A stretch of 64,000 bases of DNA from Pseudorhodobacter turbinis (GTDB lineage Bacteria; Pseudomonadota; Alphaproteobacteria; Rhodobacterales; Rhodobacteraceae), in the NCBI RefSeq assembly GCF_005234135.1, contig NZ_CP039964.1, positions 1 to 64,000 on the forward strand, in the 5' to 3' direction. Shown here one piece after another: positions 44,132 to 52,992 of this stretch (positions are counted from its first letter, which is position 1; each line of letters opens with the position of its first letter). Under the pieces are notes generated by a model that saw nothing but the letters and a program-made list of their open reading frames with translations, ran no database searches and was not told where the DNA came from. A program made the position numbers and the translations under genes.

Positions 44132-46354
44132 ATGCTGAGTAACGACATAGACCTTAAAACCCTGATTGGAGCTTTCGACTGGTCCAGCACCTCGCTTGGA
44201 CCAAAGACGGATTGGCCTGCGCATATTCGCAGTGCGGTCGCGCTGATCCTTCACGCCAAGATACCCATGGTCACGCTCTGGGGTCAGGAGGGCATCATGA
44301 TCTATAATGATGCCTATGCCGAGTTTGCATTGAAAAGGCACCCTGCGTCGCTTGGGGCCCCTGTGCGCGAAGCTTGGCCCGAAGTTGCAGAGTTTAATGA
44401 CGGCATTCTCAAGACCGTTTTGGCTGGTGGCTCGACGAGTTTTAAGGATCAGGAGTTTTCGCTTCTGCGCAAGGGCATTGCAGAGCAACTGTGGCTTGAT
44501 CTGGACTATTCGCCCGTCATCGACGATGCGGGCAGCCCTGTCGGGGTCTTTGCGATCGTGACTGAAACAACCGCTAAGGTGAAAGCCGAACGTCGACTGG
44601 CGGCCGAGCGCGACCGTTTGCGCCAGATGTTCGAGCAAGCACCGGGTTTTATTGCCGTGCTCGATGGGGCAAATCACCGTTTCGAAATCACAAATGCCGC
44701 TTACCGACAGTTGATCGGCCATCGAGACGTTGTCGGCTTGCCTGTCCGCAACGCTTTGCCCGAGCTTGTAGGGCAGGGGTTCTACGAGTTGCTGGATAAC
44801 GTTTATAACACAGGAGAGTCCTTTATCGGCTCTGCAATGCCTGTGCTTTTGAAGCGGTCTTCCGACGCCACGGCCGTCGAGCGGTTTGTTGATTTTATCT
44901 TCCAGCCAATGCGGGATGCTGATGGCTATGTCGGCGGTATTTTTGTGCAGGGCACTGATATCACTGAAAGAATTGCAACAGAACGCGCGTTGCAAGTCAG
45001 CGAGCGCCAGTTTCGCACCTTCGCCGAAGCGATGCCTAACCACGTCTGGTCTGCCGGACCGGATGGCCAACTTGATTGGTTTAACGACCGGGTCTATGAA
45101 TACAGCGGGACCGCGCGGGGTGATCTGGACCATGGCGCATGGGTCAGGCTCTTGCACCCTGAAGACGTTGCCGAAGCAGTCGAGGTCTGGGGCGAGGCCG
45201 TCGCAACCGGCGAGTCTTATGAGATCGAATTTCGCCTGCGCCGGGCCGACGGGACGTGGCGCTGGCATCTGTCGCGCGCCGAGATGTTGCGCGACGAAGA
45301 CGGCGAACCGCACCGCTGGGTCGGCACCAATACGGATATTGAGGACCAAAAGCGCGACCGCCAACAGCTGCAGGACAGCGAGCGGCGGCTGCGGTTGTCA
45401 CAGCAGGCGGCCGGCATCGCCTCGATCGAGATCGACTTGGCGACTGACTGCATCCTTGCCTCCGACAGTTTCTGGACAATGTTCGGGCTCGCCAATGAGG
45501 GACCTGTCTCGGCAAAGGACATTGAGGCGCTGGTCGTACCAGAGGATCGTCACTTGATATCGACCGCGCAGTCTCGCCTTACCGGAACGGCCGCGTTGGA
45601 CGCGACCTATCGGATCAAACGGGCTAGCACCGATGACATCCGCTGGATTGCGCGCCACATAGAAGTGCTGCGCGGCCAAGACGGTGCGCCCGCGAAGATC
45701 TATGGCGCATTGCGCGACGTGACCCATGAGAAACTTGCGGAAGAGCGCCAGATCATGCTGACACATGAACTAGAGCATCGCATCAAGAATATCTTGGCGA
45801 CCGTCTCGGCGATTGCTTCGCAGACTTTGCGCAACACCGATATCGAAACCGGACGCAATACATTGAGCGAACGCTTTCAAGCTTTGGGGAAAGCGCACTC
45901 ACTGCTTTCGAACACGCACTGGACGTCTGCGGTGCTCGCAGACGTGGTTCGCGTCGCCACCGTACCACTGCCCGTCGCCCGCATCGATCTTGCAGGACCC
46001 TTTGTGCAACTTGGGCCAAAGCAAGCATTGTCGCTGGCACTGGCTGTCAACGAGCTTGGGACGAACTCTTTGAAATACGGGGCGCTTTCGGTCCCCGAAG
46101 GTCGTGTCAATATCGCTTGGTCCAGATCTGTGTCCGGCGACGGCGAAGAGCAGTTGCGCTGGTCTTGGACAGAGTCAGGCGGCCCTGAGGTGACCGCGCC
46201 GACACGCCGAGGGTTTGGGCGTGTTTTGATCGAGCAAGTTCTAGCGGGCGATTTTAATGGCACTGTTCGGATCCAATTTGACACTTCGGGCGTTGAATGT
46301 GTATTGGAGGCGCCTATGCCCGACCTAACCTCAGACGAGCAGGACATAAAGTGA
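44132..46354 (+). CDS. HWE-family sensor histidine kinase with four PAS domains
   Basis: A 740-residue soluble kinase. Four PAS-like domains are read at roughly residues 1-150, 160-285, 295-415 (with the PAC block RRADGTWRWHLSRAEML) and 425-535. The HWE kinase core begins at LTHELEHRIKNILATVSAIA (phospho-acceptor His), followed by LALAVNELGTNSLKYGAL (N box) and LRWSWTESGGP, the WxE that names the family. HWE kinases in alphaproteobacteria often sense light, oxygen or stress. No Cys of a LOV motif (NCRFLQ) or phytochrome domain is seen, so the signal is unknown. It overlaps its response regulator by 4 bp (GTGA). Confidence 0.9.
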   Translation: MLSNDIDLKTLIGAFDWSSTSLGPKTDWPAHIRSAVALILHAKIPMVTLWGQEGIMIYNDAYAEFALKRHPASLGAPVREAWPEVAEFNDGILKTVLAGGSTSFKDQEFSLLRKGIAEQLWLDLDYSPVIDDAGSPVGVFAIVTETTAKVKAERRLAAERDRLRQMFEQAPGFIAVLDGANHRFEITNAAYRQLIGHRDVVGLPVRNALPELVGQGFYELLDNVYNTGESFIGSAMPVLLKRSSDATAVERFVDFIFQPMRDADGYVGGIFVQGTDITERIATERALQVSERQFRTFAEAMPNHVWSAGPDGQLDWFNDRVYEYSGTARGDLDHGAWVRLLHPEDVAEAVEVWGEAVATGESYEIEFRLRRADGTWRWHLSRAEMLRDEDGEPHRWVGTNTDIEDQKRDRQQLQDSERRLRLSQQAAGIASIEIDLATDCILASDSFWTMFGLANEGPVSAKDIEALVVPEDRHLISTAQSRLTGTAALDATYRIKRASTDDIRWIARHIEVLRGQDGAPAKIYGALRDVTHEKLAEERQIMLTHELEHRIKNILATVSAIASQTLRNTDIETGRNTLSERFQALGKAHSLLSNTHWTSAVLADVVRVATVPLPVARIDLAGPFVQLGPKQALSLALAVNELGTNSLKYGALSVPEGRVNIAWSRSVSGDGEEQLRWSWTESGGPEVTAPTRRGFGRVLIEQVLAGDFNGTVRIQFDTSGVECVLEAPMPDLTSDEQDIK

Positions 46355-46716
46355 CATTAACGCCTATCGTTTTGCTAGTAGAGGATGAAGCAATCATTCG
46401 AATTTCCACCGCTGATGTCCTTAGAGATCAGGGTTGGGAGGTGCGTGAGGCGGCAAACGCCGCCGACGCTTTGAAGATGCTGGAACAGGACGAGGACATA
46501 GAGCTGATTTTTACGGACATCGATATGCCTGGGGCGACCAATGGTCTTGGCCTTGCCCATGTTGTATCCGAACGTTGGCCAACCGTACAAATCGTTATCA
46601 CCTCCGGCATGAGCCAGCCATCAGCTAACGAACTTCCGCTTAGTGCCACCTTTGTCCCCAAGCCTTACATGGTCGAGGAGCTTGTCATCGACTTTCGCAC
46701 GCGCCTGATTGCATGA
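46351..46716 (+). CDS. Single-domain response regulator
   Basis: A 121-residue receiver domain: VLLVEDEAIIR (acidic pair), phospho-acceptor Asp56 in FTDIDMPG, ITSG switch residue and FVPKPY with the invariant Lys. No output domain is present. The GTG start overlaps the kinase stop, and AGGA lies upstream. Stand-alone receivers paired with HWE kinases typically relay phosphate or act as sinks in general-stress signalling. Confidence 0.92.
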   Translation: MTLTPIVLLVEDEAIIRISTADVLRDQGWEVREAANAADALKMLEQDEDIELIFTDIDMPGATNGLGLAHVVSERWPTVQIVITSGMSQPSANELPLSATFVPKPYMVEELVIDFRTRLIA

Positions 46717-46785
46717 AGATTAACTCTTGGGGGCGCCGCAGTTACGTCTCGGCCTTCCGTGCGTTTGCGCGACAGCATTAAAAAA

Positions 46786-46800
46786 GGCCTGTACAAGGCC
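46786..46800 (+). terminator. Probable terminator after the response regulator
   Basis: GGCCT-GTACA-AGGCC, preceded by a run of A and followed by ATTTTA. The stem is short and the U-run imperfect, so termination strength is uncertain. Confidence 0.5.
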
Positions 46801-47075
46801 ATTTTACCCCAACTACGCTCCACATCTACATCAGTTCATTCCTGCTGTTATATTATCCCGTACATAGCCTAAATACCACGTTGGGCCGCTAATTTTCAGG
46901 ACTTTTTAGGCTCGTGGAACCGGCGTTGTTGCAAAACTCTGACGGCAGGCGATTCACAAGGTGAAACAATGCGGTTAGACAGGCTTTCATGAGCAAGCCC
47001 CCAATCGCCCGCTATCGCACGACGAACTGGAAATCCTACAACGATGCGCTGAAGCGCCGTTGTTCACTGTTGATC

Positions 47076-47112
47076 CGTTGCCCGGCAACGCATGCCTGCA
47101 TGCGTGAGAGGG
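47076..47112 (-). repeat. Short hairpin element, copy E (37 bp)
   Basis: It is inserted between codons for LLI and WLDKD of the IS5 transposase, in the orientation opposite to the gene. In its own orientation it begins CCCTCTC, has a perfect 8-bp stem ACGCATGC/GCATGCGT with loop AG, and ends TTGCCGGGCAACG. Its removal restores the frame. Confidence 0.82.
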
Positions 47113-47419
47113 TGGTTGGACAAGGACATGATGTGGCTCGCCCCGAAGGCGGGCCGCCCTGGTCGCCCACCAGTGTTTTCTCTCGCCGCGATACAGTTCT
47201 GCCTCATGGTGAAGGTTCTGTTCAGTCTACCACTGCGGCAAGCGACTGGCATGGTGGGCAGCATCCTGCAGATGGCAGGCCTGGACTAGACGGTGCCCGA
47301 CTTTTCGACCCTGAGCCGGCGACAAAAGACCATCACGGTGCAAATGTCGAACCGCCGTGCGCCGGGGCCTATGAACCTGCTGGTGGACAGCACGGGGATC
47401 AAGTTCTTGGGCGATGGCG

Positions 47420-47460
47420 CCCTCTCGGGCGATTGCGATGCAATCCCCTGCCGGGTAACA
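47420..47460 (+). repeat. Short hairpin element, copy C (41 bp)
   Basis: It is inserted between GGCGATGGCG and AATGGCTTGC, splitting the GDGEWLARKHG codons. It begins CCCTCTCGGGC, has the perfect stem GATTGC/GCAATC with loop GAT, and ends CCCTGCCGGGTAACA. Its removal restores the frame. Confidence 0.85.
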
Positions 47461-47554
47461 AATGGCTTGCACGCAAGCATGGCACACATCGCCGCCGCCA
47501 GTATCGTAAGGTGCATCTGGCGATGGATACTGCCACCGACGACATCCGGCAACG

Positions 47555-48118
47555 GTGTCGGGGTCAATGTGCTTTCAGGGGCGGCAGCTGGACCTGTCAG
47601 ACAAACGCGCTGTCGCACAACTGCGCGGGCCAAGCCTCTCAATGATTTTCCAAGACCCGATGAGCGCTCTGGATCCGGTCATGACAGTGCGTCGGCACTT
47701 GGCCTTGCGAACAAAATCCGACCCTATTCCAATCCTTCAGCAAGCAGGGTTGGCAGATCCTGAGCCACTGTTGGAAAGTTATGCCCATCAGCTTTCGGGC
47801 GGCCAATGCCAGCGCATCGCCATCGCCTGCGCGCTCGCACATAATCCCAAAGTTCTCATCGCTGATGAGCCGACAACTGCGCTTGACGTCACCGTTCAGG
47901 CGGGCATTCTCAAGCAGCTGAATCGCTTGGCTTCCGATCGCGATATGGCAATTATCATCGTCACACATGACCTCGGGGTGGTTTACCAGCTTTGCGACCG
48001 TGTCTTGGTCATGCAGCAAGGACGGGTGGTGGAGCAAGGCTGCGTTCAAACAGTCCTCACCGCCCCGCAACATGTCTACACCAAACAGATGATTGCAGCG
48101 CTTCCGCAGCCCTGCATC
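47555..48118 (+). pseudogene. Dpp/Opp-type ABC ATPase, truncated at both ends
   Basis: FQGRQLDLSDKRAVAQLRG, SMIFQDPMSALDPVMTV (Q-loop), LSGGQCQRIAIACAL (signature), [14 protein letters not shown] (Walker B) and [15 protein letters not shown] are clear, but Walker A and the first 60 or so residues are missing and the protein is cut after YTKQMIAALP. The frame runs on into IS5 sequence, giving a chimeric 292-codon open frame. Without a P-loop it cannot hydrolyse ATP. Confidence 0.88.
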
Positions 48119-48312
48119 CCAGGTCGTAAGTCCCGCAATAAGGGCATCAGATACGACAAGCGCCGCTACAGACGTCGCAACCGTATTGAATGGATGTTCG
48201 GCAGGCTCAAAGACTGGCGACGCGTCTCAACCCGATATGACCGATGTCCCAAGGTCTTCCTGTCAGCTATCGCTCTGGCCGCAACCCTCTTATTTTGGTT
48301 ATATGTCCTGAA
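48119..48312 (+). pseudogene. IS5-family (second subgroup) transposase C-terminal remnant
   Basis: GRKSRNKGIRYDKRRYRRRNRIEWMFGRLKDWRR is followed by STRYDRCPKVFLSAIALAA, the C-terminal block with the catalytic Glu (NRIEWMF) of a different IS5 subgroup from the one at 46989. This copy shows the uninterrupted sequence at which element D is inserted at 7353. Confidence 0.82.
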
Positions 48313-48365
48313 CCTAGGCTGGGCAAAAGGTTGCGCTGTATCGGGGCGATCCTTTCGTTTGGCGG

Positions 48366-49586
48366 TTAGCGATTGCGGCAAGCGGGCTGATAGGCCAAAC
48401 GCCTTTGTTTGCGCAGCAAATTGCTTACGATAACCAGATTTAGAACCCCCGCCAGGGCGGCCACGGCGTAAGATGCTGTATAATTACCCGTTAGATCGTA
48501 CAGCGCGCCGCCTTGGTATCCGCCGATGGCATGGCCGAACCAGCCGAACATGGTTACGATGCCAAAGGCCGAAGCCCGGTGCGCGGGCGAGACAAGCACC
48601 CGGATCGACACAAGAACGCCCGTCATCACGCCTGCATATCCAAAGCCATAGATGACTGCGTAAACATAAAAGGTGCTGAGGCGCTCGACATAAGTAAAGC
48701 CGAAGACCATCAGCGTCATCCATGCGGTTGCGGTCATATAGGCGGGCAGGGCGCCGATTATATCTGCCAGCTTGCCAAAGGCCAAACGGCCCAGGATGGC
48801 CACAATCAGCATCACGAATATCACGCTGCCCGCTTGCTCTGGCGCAAAGCCGCGATCCTGGATGAGCGGGACAAGATGCATCAATGGTACGGCCATACAG
48901 GTGCAACACAGAATGATTGCCGCGCTCAGGTATAGGATTACGACATTTGTCGGCAATTCGGCCTGCGGTGTTGCGTTCCGGGTGTTGGTTTGCGCAGCAC
49001 TTAGCGCGGGCGGTTGGCGCAATAGAAAGCTGAGCGGGATCATCGTGGCAAGCATAAACGCCCCGATCGCAGCAAAGGCACCTTTGATGCCAAGCGAAGC
49101 GATAAGCATCGAGGAAACAAACGGAACCGCCCCTTGGCCCAAGGCTTGGCCCGCAGAGGCGATGCCGATGGCCATACCCGCACCGACAAAAAACCAATTG
49201 CCCACTGCCGCCATAACCGGCGGAAAGATGGCACCGGCACCAAAGAAGCCCGCGATGAAAAACAGCAGGTAAAACTGCCAAAGTGAGGTCAAAACAGAGG
49301 CTAGAACATAGCAAAGCCCCAGCACGATTACACCGAACAAGACAACCGGGCGGGTGCCGCGACGGTCCGCTTGTGGCCCCATGACCAAGCCGCCAAAGGC
49401 GAGGCCCAGAATGCCTGCAAAGTTGATCAGGGTCGTGTCACCCCTGCTCCACCCAAAGTTTTCTTGCATGGGGATGATAAAGGCGGACATGCCATTGACG
49501 ATCGCGCCCATGGACACCGCCAAGATCAGGGCTGCTGCGGTCACAACAACCCAACGGTATGCGGGCTGGGGATCTGAAGTGTTCAT
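48366..49586 (-). CDS. MFS transporter, OFA-like
   Basis: A 406-residue major facilitator with about 12 membrane segments. NFGWSRGDTTLINFAGILGLAFGGLVMGPQADRRGTRPV is the TM2-loop-TM3 region with the RxGxR signature, and FGKLADIIGALPAYM is the equivalent in the second half. Monocarboxylate/oxalate-formate-type facilitators have this N-terminal pattern. It is the last gene of the minus-strand arm and may export or import an acid from the pathway. Confidence 0.87.
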   Translation of the reverse strand: MNTSDPQPAYRWVVVTAAALILAVSMGAIVNGMSAFIIPMQENFGWSRGDTTLINFAGILGLAFGGLVMGPQADRRGTRPVVLFGVIVLGLCYVLASVLTSLWQFYLLFFIAGFFGAGAIFPPVMAAVGNWFFVGAGMAIGIASAGQALGQGAVPFVSSMLIASLGIKGAFAAIGAFMLATMIPLSFLLRQPPALSAAQTNTRNATPQAELPTNVVILYLSAAIILCCTCMAVPLMHLVPLIQDRGFAPEQAGSVIFVMLIVAILGRLAFGKLADIIGALPAYMTATAWMTLMVFGFTYVERLSTFYVYAVIYGFGYAGVMTGVLVSIRVLVSPAHRASAFGIVTMFGWFGHAIGGYQGGALYDLTGNYTASYAVAALAGVLNLVIVSNLLRKQRRLAYQPACRNR

Positions 49587-49644
49587 ATGCGTACTGCCTT
49601 AAGTTTTGTGAAAGCTCGCGAACCTGTGCCGTGAAAGGGGTCGT

Positions 49645-50535
49645 TCAGTTGGCAGCCATTCGTGGTTTTATGACTGTAATTGCGATTGATGTGACGATGA
49701 GAACAAGGGCAATGATCTTTTCCCAAGACAAGACCTCTTCCAACACCCATACCGAAGATAGTACGCCCACAACCGGCGCGATCAGTATCGAAATGGCGGC
49801 GACGGTTGCGGAAAGACGGCCCAGCAATACCGTCCAAAGCACATAGCAGGCAACCATTGGGCCGCAGACATGAAAGGCAAAGACCCATAGGGTTGCCGTG
49901 CTGGGCATAGTAACCGCGCCCGCGGGTTGCACGGCCCACATCAGCGGCCATGACAACGCGGCGGATATGGTGAAAAACCACGCCGCCCGCGCCAAGGGCG
50001 AGAGCGTCCACCGCCGCGCTTGCATCAAGACGTTGCCAATAGCCCAAGACAGCGCAGCGCACAGCATAAGGACAGGCCCCAGCGGTGCCGCAATCAGCGC
50101 AGGCAGATCGGCAGAGGCGAGCAACCCAAGCCCCGCCAAACTGATCCCTATCGCGAGGATCAATCGACCGCGCAAAACGTCGCCCAGAAACACAACAGAC
50201 AAGAGCGCCGTCATGGAAGGCATGGTGTAGGCAATGATCGCCGCATTTGAAGAGGGTGTGAAAAGCTGACCCAATGCGGTAAGGGTGTTAAAGCCGAACA
50301 GTACAAAAAACGCGGTGAGAAATAGCGATGTAAACTCACCCTCAGCGGGCCGGAGCCGGTGGCCGAGGCCGCAAGCGACCGCCATAAGCGCCAGCGCCGC
50401 AATGCTGAACCCCGCCGCGCGCAGTGTCAGCGGCGGGATTTCTGCCAGCATAAATTTGACGGCCGGCCAGTTCCATCCCCAAAGCAGACCGATGCTGATC
50501 ACCATGAACAATGTAACTGGAAAGGCCGTTTTCAT
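49645..50535 (-). CDS. EamA-family (DMT) transporter
   Basis: A 296-residue protein with ten hydrophobic segments arranged as two EamA repeats (first about 8-140, second about 150-290; ISILIAPVVGVLSSVWVLEEVLSWEK is the typical second-repeat end). DMT permeases of this type export amino acids or metabolites. It overlaps the aminotransferase stop by 4 bp, placing it in the operon. Confidence 0.88.
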   Translation of the reverse strand: MKTAFPVTLFMVISIGLLWGWNWPAVKFMLAEIPPLTLRAAGFSIAALALMAVACGLGHRLRPAEGEFTSLFLTAFFVLFGFNTLTALGQLFTPSSNAAIIAYTMPSMTALLSVVFLGDVLRGRLILAIGISLAGLGLLASADLPALIAAPLGPVLMLCAALSWAIGNVLMQARRWTLSPLARAAWFFTISAALSWPLMWAVQPAGAVTMPSTATLWVFAFHVCGPMVACYVLWTVLLGRLSATVAAISILIAPVVGVLSSVWVLEEVLSWEKIIALVLIVTSIAITVIKPRMAAN

Positions 50536-51872
50536 CGAGAGGGCGCCAATCTTAGGTCCGCTGCGGCAAACGCGGTTTCGACGGCATCCAGAAACAATTG
50601 CGCCTCGGGGCGTTGCAAGACGAGCGGCGGACGGATTTTGAGGATATTTGCGCCCGGACCTGTGGCGCTGATCAAAACACCGTTTTCGCGAAGGTGATTG
50701 ACAATGAAGCCTGCGCGCCCGGCATCGGGGGTGTTTGTCTCATGGTCGGTCACACATTCCACCGCCAAAAACAGCCCCGCGCCGCGCACATCACCGATGG
50801 CGCTGCGGCGTGTTGCAATGTCGTGCAACCCCTCTTTTATAAAGGCACCCGTGCGTGACGCATTGGCCTGTAACGCTTCGTCCTCAATCACGTCAAGAAC
50901 CGCCATACCAGCGGCAGCCGCCACGGGATTGCCGCCGAACGTGTTGAAATATCTTGCCTTCTCTCCGAAATCTTTCACCAACTCAGGGCGCATTGCCACC
51001 CCTGAAACCGGAAACCCGTTGCCCATCGGCTTGCCCATCGTGACCATGTCGGGGACCAGCCCGTGGCGCTGGAACCCCCAAAAAGCGTCACCAGTCCGTG
51101 CGAAACCCGGCTGTACTTCATCCGCGATAAAGATACCGCCCTCGGCGCGGATCAGATCGACGGCTGGCTTCAAAAACCCTGCTGGATCGGGCTGCAAGCC
51201 ATCGCTTGAAAAGATCGTATCGACGATAAAGGCTGCCGGTTCTATCCCGTCAGCGCGCATTTCTGCAATGGCTTTGCCCAGATCGGCCGCAAGCTTGGCC
51301 GCTTGGTCTTGGGGCGGCACACGAAGGGTGTCGGGCGCGTCAATCAACCGGATGCGCGCGCCGCGCGGCGCGAATGCGCCCAAGGATGGGGACATCTCTG
51401 CTACCGCCTCGGTCAGCCCATGATAGGCTAGCCGCGTGACGATAACGCCCTGCCGTTTGGTATAGCTGCGCGCCACCCGTAGGGCGATGTCATTCGCCTC
51501 TGATCCGGTGCAGGTGAACATGACATGCCCCAAGGCATCCGGCATCGTCGCAAGGAGCCGCTCGGCGTAGGCGACCACATCTTCGTGCAAATATCGGGTA
51601 TGGGTGTTCAGCACGCCAAGCTGCCCCGAGATGGCTTGCACAACACGCGGGTGACAATGCCCGACGGATGCGACGTTGTTATAGGCATCCAGATATTTCT
51701 TGCCGGACTTGTCCCACAGCCAGACACCTTCGCCGCGCACGATATGCAGCGGCTTTTCGTAAAACAGCCGATAGGCGGGGCCAAGCGCCCGGGCACGGCG
51801 GTCGATTAGCGTTTTATCGTCAGGGTCCAGCGCCCCCGCGCTGGCAGTGTCATAGGCGTTGATCATGGTCAT
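50532..51872 (-). CDS. Class-III PLP aminotransferase / phospho-lyase-like
   Basis: A 446-residue fold-type I PLP enzyme. GSEANDIALRVARSY binds the cofactor phosphate, FIADEVQPGFARTG carries the PLP-contacting Asp, and TMGKPMGNGFPVSG contains the Schiff-base Lys. The DAYNNVASVGHCHPRVVQAI N-terminus and lack of a strict ornithine-type pattern resemble the AGXT2L/ethanolamine-phosphate phospho-lyase branch. Pairing with an APH-type kinase (next gene) supports phospho-lyase activity on an O-phosphorylated amino alcohol over transamination (inference). GGAGTG precedes the ATG at 51872. Confidence 0.85.
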   Translation of the reverse strand: MTMINAYDTASAGALDPDDKTLIDRRARALGPAYRLFYEKPLHIVRGEGVWLWDKSGKKYLDAYNNVASVGHCHPRVVQAISGQLGVLNTHTRYLHEDVVAYAERLLATMPDALGHVMFTCTGSEANDIALRVARSYTKRQGVIVTRLAYHGLTEAVAEMSPSLGAFAPRGARIRLIDAPDTLRVPPQDQAAKLAADLGKAIAEMRADGIEPAAFIVDTIFSSDGLQPDPAGFLKPAVDLIRAEGGIFIADEVQPGFARTGDAFWGFQRHGLVPDMVTMGKPMGNGFPVSGVAMRPELVKDFGEKARYFNTFGGNPVAAAAGMAVLDVIEDEALQANASRTGAFIKEGLHDIATRRSAIGDVRGAGLFLAVECVTDHETNTPDAGRAGFIVNHLRENGVLISATGPGANILKIRPPLVLQRPEAQLFLDAVETAFAAADLRLAPSR

Positions 51873-51879
51873 GGGGTGT

Positions 51880-52992
51880 TCACTCCGTTCCTGCGGCGGC
51901 GTGCAGGGCATTGATTGCGGCTGCATCGCCAAGCCGGTCAAGCGCATCCAGACCCCGCAGCGAAGCGGCCGCGTTGCGCAAAATATAGTCCGCGTTATCG
52001 GGGTACCGCTGCGCCCGCGCTGCGCCTATCGCAAGGGTGGTGGCATGGCGCAACCGGATGAGCGTTGGCAAAAGCGCCACCTCTTCGTGTTCAAGCGGCA
52101 GCTTGCCGGAATAGCCGGCGACCATCGCACACACTTGGCGCAGCGGGTCCGCCCCCTCGCCAATTTGGTAGGAGCAGGCAACCGCGAGATCGCAGACAAT
52201 CGGCGTATGCACCATATCGCCAAAATCAATCAACCCGATGGGATGTGTAGCCTCCGGCGCGTTGACCAAGACATTGTGGGGGTTGAAATCATTATGCACC
52301 ACCTGCGCGCGCAAATGGGGGAGGCGCGGCACGATCATTGCATCAAAGCGATCAAGGGCTTCTTCCAGTCGATTGCGCAGATCGGCGTCCTGCACCGCGC
52401 GTATCAAAGGGCGCAACTGCCCCGCCTGTTTGATGTCCCATTGCAAGACATGGCCGGCGGCAGGATGAAAGAACCCGCGCAGGCCCAGCGTTACGCGCGC
52501 CAGAAAATCGCCCAAGGCATGATGCAGGCCGGGGGTGGCGGTCGCACTGCTTAGTATAGTGCCGCCGAGATAGGTCATCAGCCGCACAACATGGTTTTGA
52601 CCATCGGCAGCCGTCACGGTCTCACTGGCATTGCCGTTGAGGCTGGCACAGATGCGCTGGACGGGCAGGGTCGGATCGGCCGAGGCAAGATGCATCAGCG
52701 CAGCGGTCTGCATGTCGGTGACGCCGCGGTCTTCAACTGCGTTGGTGACTTTCAACAGGGCTTCTTCGCCCGTCGGAAGAACAATGAGGAAATTAGCATC
52801 CTTTTCCGCCGACAGCGGCTTGATCGTCCCCGACACACCGTAAAACCGCAAAGCGACCTCTGCCGCCATTGTCGTGTCAAATGCAGGCGGATCATGGGCC
52901 AGAAGATCGGCTTTATCCGATCCAGATTCGACCAGAACCCCAGCAAGAAACGGGGGAAGGCCGGCCGCAGCCGTTGCTTGGGTGTTGGTCAT
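51880..52992 (-). CDS. APH-family small-molecule kinase (hydroxylysine/choline-kinase-like)
   Basis: A 370-residue aminoglycoside-phosphotransferase-fold protein. VVHNDFNPHNVLVN is the catalytic loop (Brenner motif) and IGLIDFGDMVHTP holds the Mg-binding Asp. Bacterial relatives of hydroxylysine kinase are encoded next to class-III aminotransferase-fold phospho-lyases, as here. The start at 52992 overlaps the M20 stop (ATGA). It probably phosphorylates an amino alcohol or hydroxyamino acid taken up by the divergent Dpp system (inference). Confidence 0.82.
   Translation of the reverse strand: MTNTQATAAAGLPPFLAGVLVESGSDKADLLAHDPPAFDTTMAAEVALRFYGVSGTIKPLSAEKDANFLIVLPTGEEALLKVTNAVEDRGVTDMQTAALMHLASADPTLPVQRICASLNGNASETVTAADGQNHVVRLMTYLGGTILSSATATPGLHHALGDFLARVTLGLRGFFHPAAGHVLQWDIKQAGQLRPLIRAVQDADLRNRLEEALDRFDAMIVPRLPHLRAQVVHNDFNPHNVLVNAPEATHPIGLIDFGDMVHTPIVCDLAVACSYQIGEGADPLRQVCAMVAGYSGKLPLEHEEVALLPTLIRLRHATTLAIGAARAQRYPDNADYILRNAAASLRGLDALDRLGDAAAINALHAAAGTE

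Larger units (their letters stand above)
46921..47559 (+). pseudogene. IS5-family transposase, N-terminal two fifths
   Basis: A left-end-like sequence GGCGTTGTTGCAAAACTC (46921) precedes MSKPPIARYRTTNWKSYNDALKRR, WLDKDMMWLAPKAGRPGRPPVF, CLMVKVLFSLPLRQATGMVGS, a TAG in place of the Trp of LDWPVPDF, VPDFSTLSRRQKTITVQ and LLVDSTGIKFLGDG (first catalytic Asp), then ARKHGTHRRRQYRKVHLAMDT. Two short hairpin elements interrupt the frame at 47076 and 47420. The gene ends abruptly after TDDIR, where an ABC ATPase fragment begins. Confidence 0.88.

Noticed and set aside
44048..45364. 438-codon minus-strand open frame
   Set aside because: Entirely antisense to the HWE kinase, with no family resemblance and no ribosome site; a shadow caused by codon bias.
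47420..47460. Mini-elements as integron attC sites, REP/RAYT sequences or in-frame Rickettsia-type palindromic elements
   Set aside because: No GTTRRRY/RYYYAAC core pair, no REP-type GTAG head, and lengths of 37, 40 and 41 bp cannot be in-frame protein insertions.
46921..48312. A composite transposon carrying an ABC transporter
   Set aside because: The two flanking IS halves belong to different IS5 subgroups, each is only half an element, and the cargo is itself truncated; this is recombined debris and not a mobile unit.
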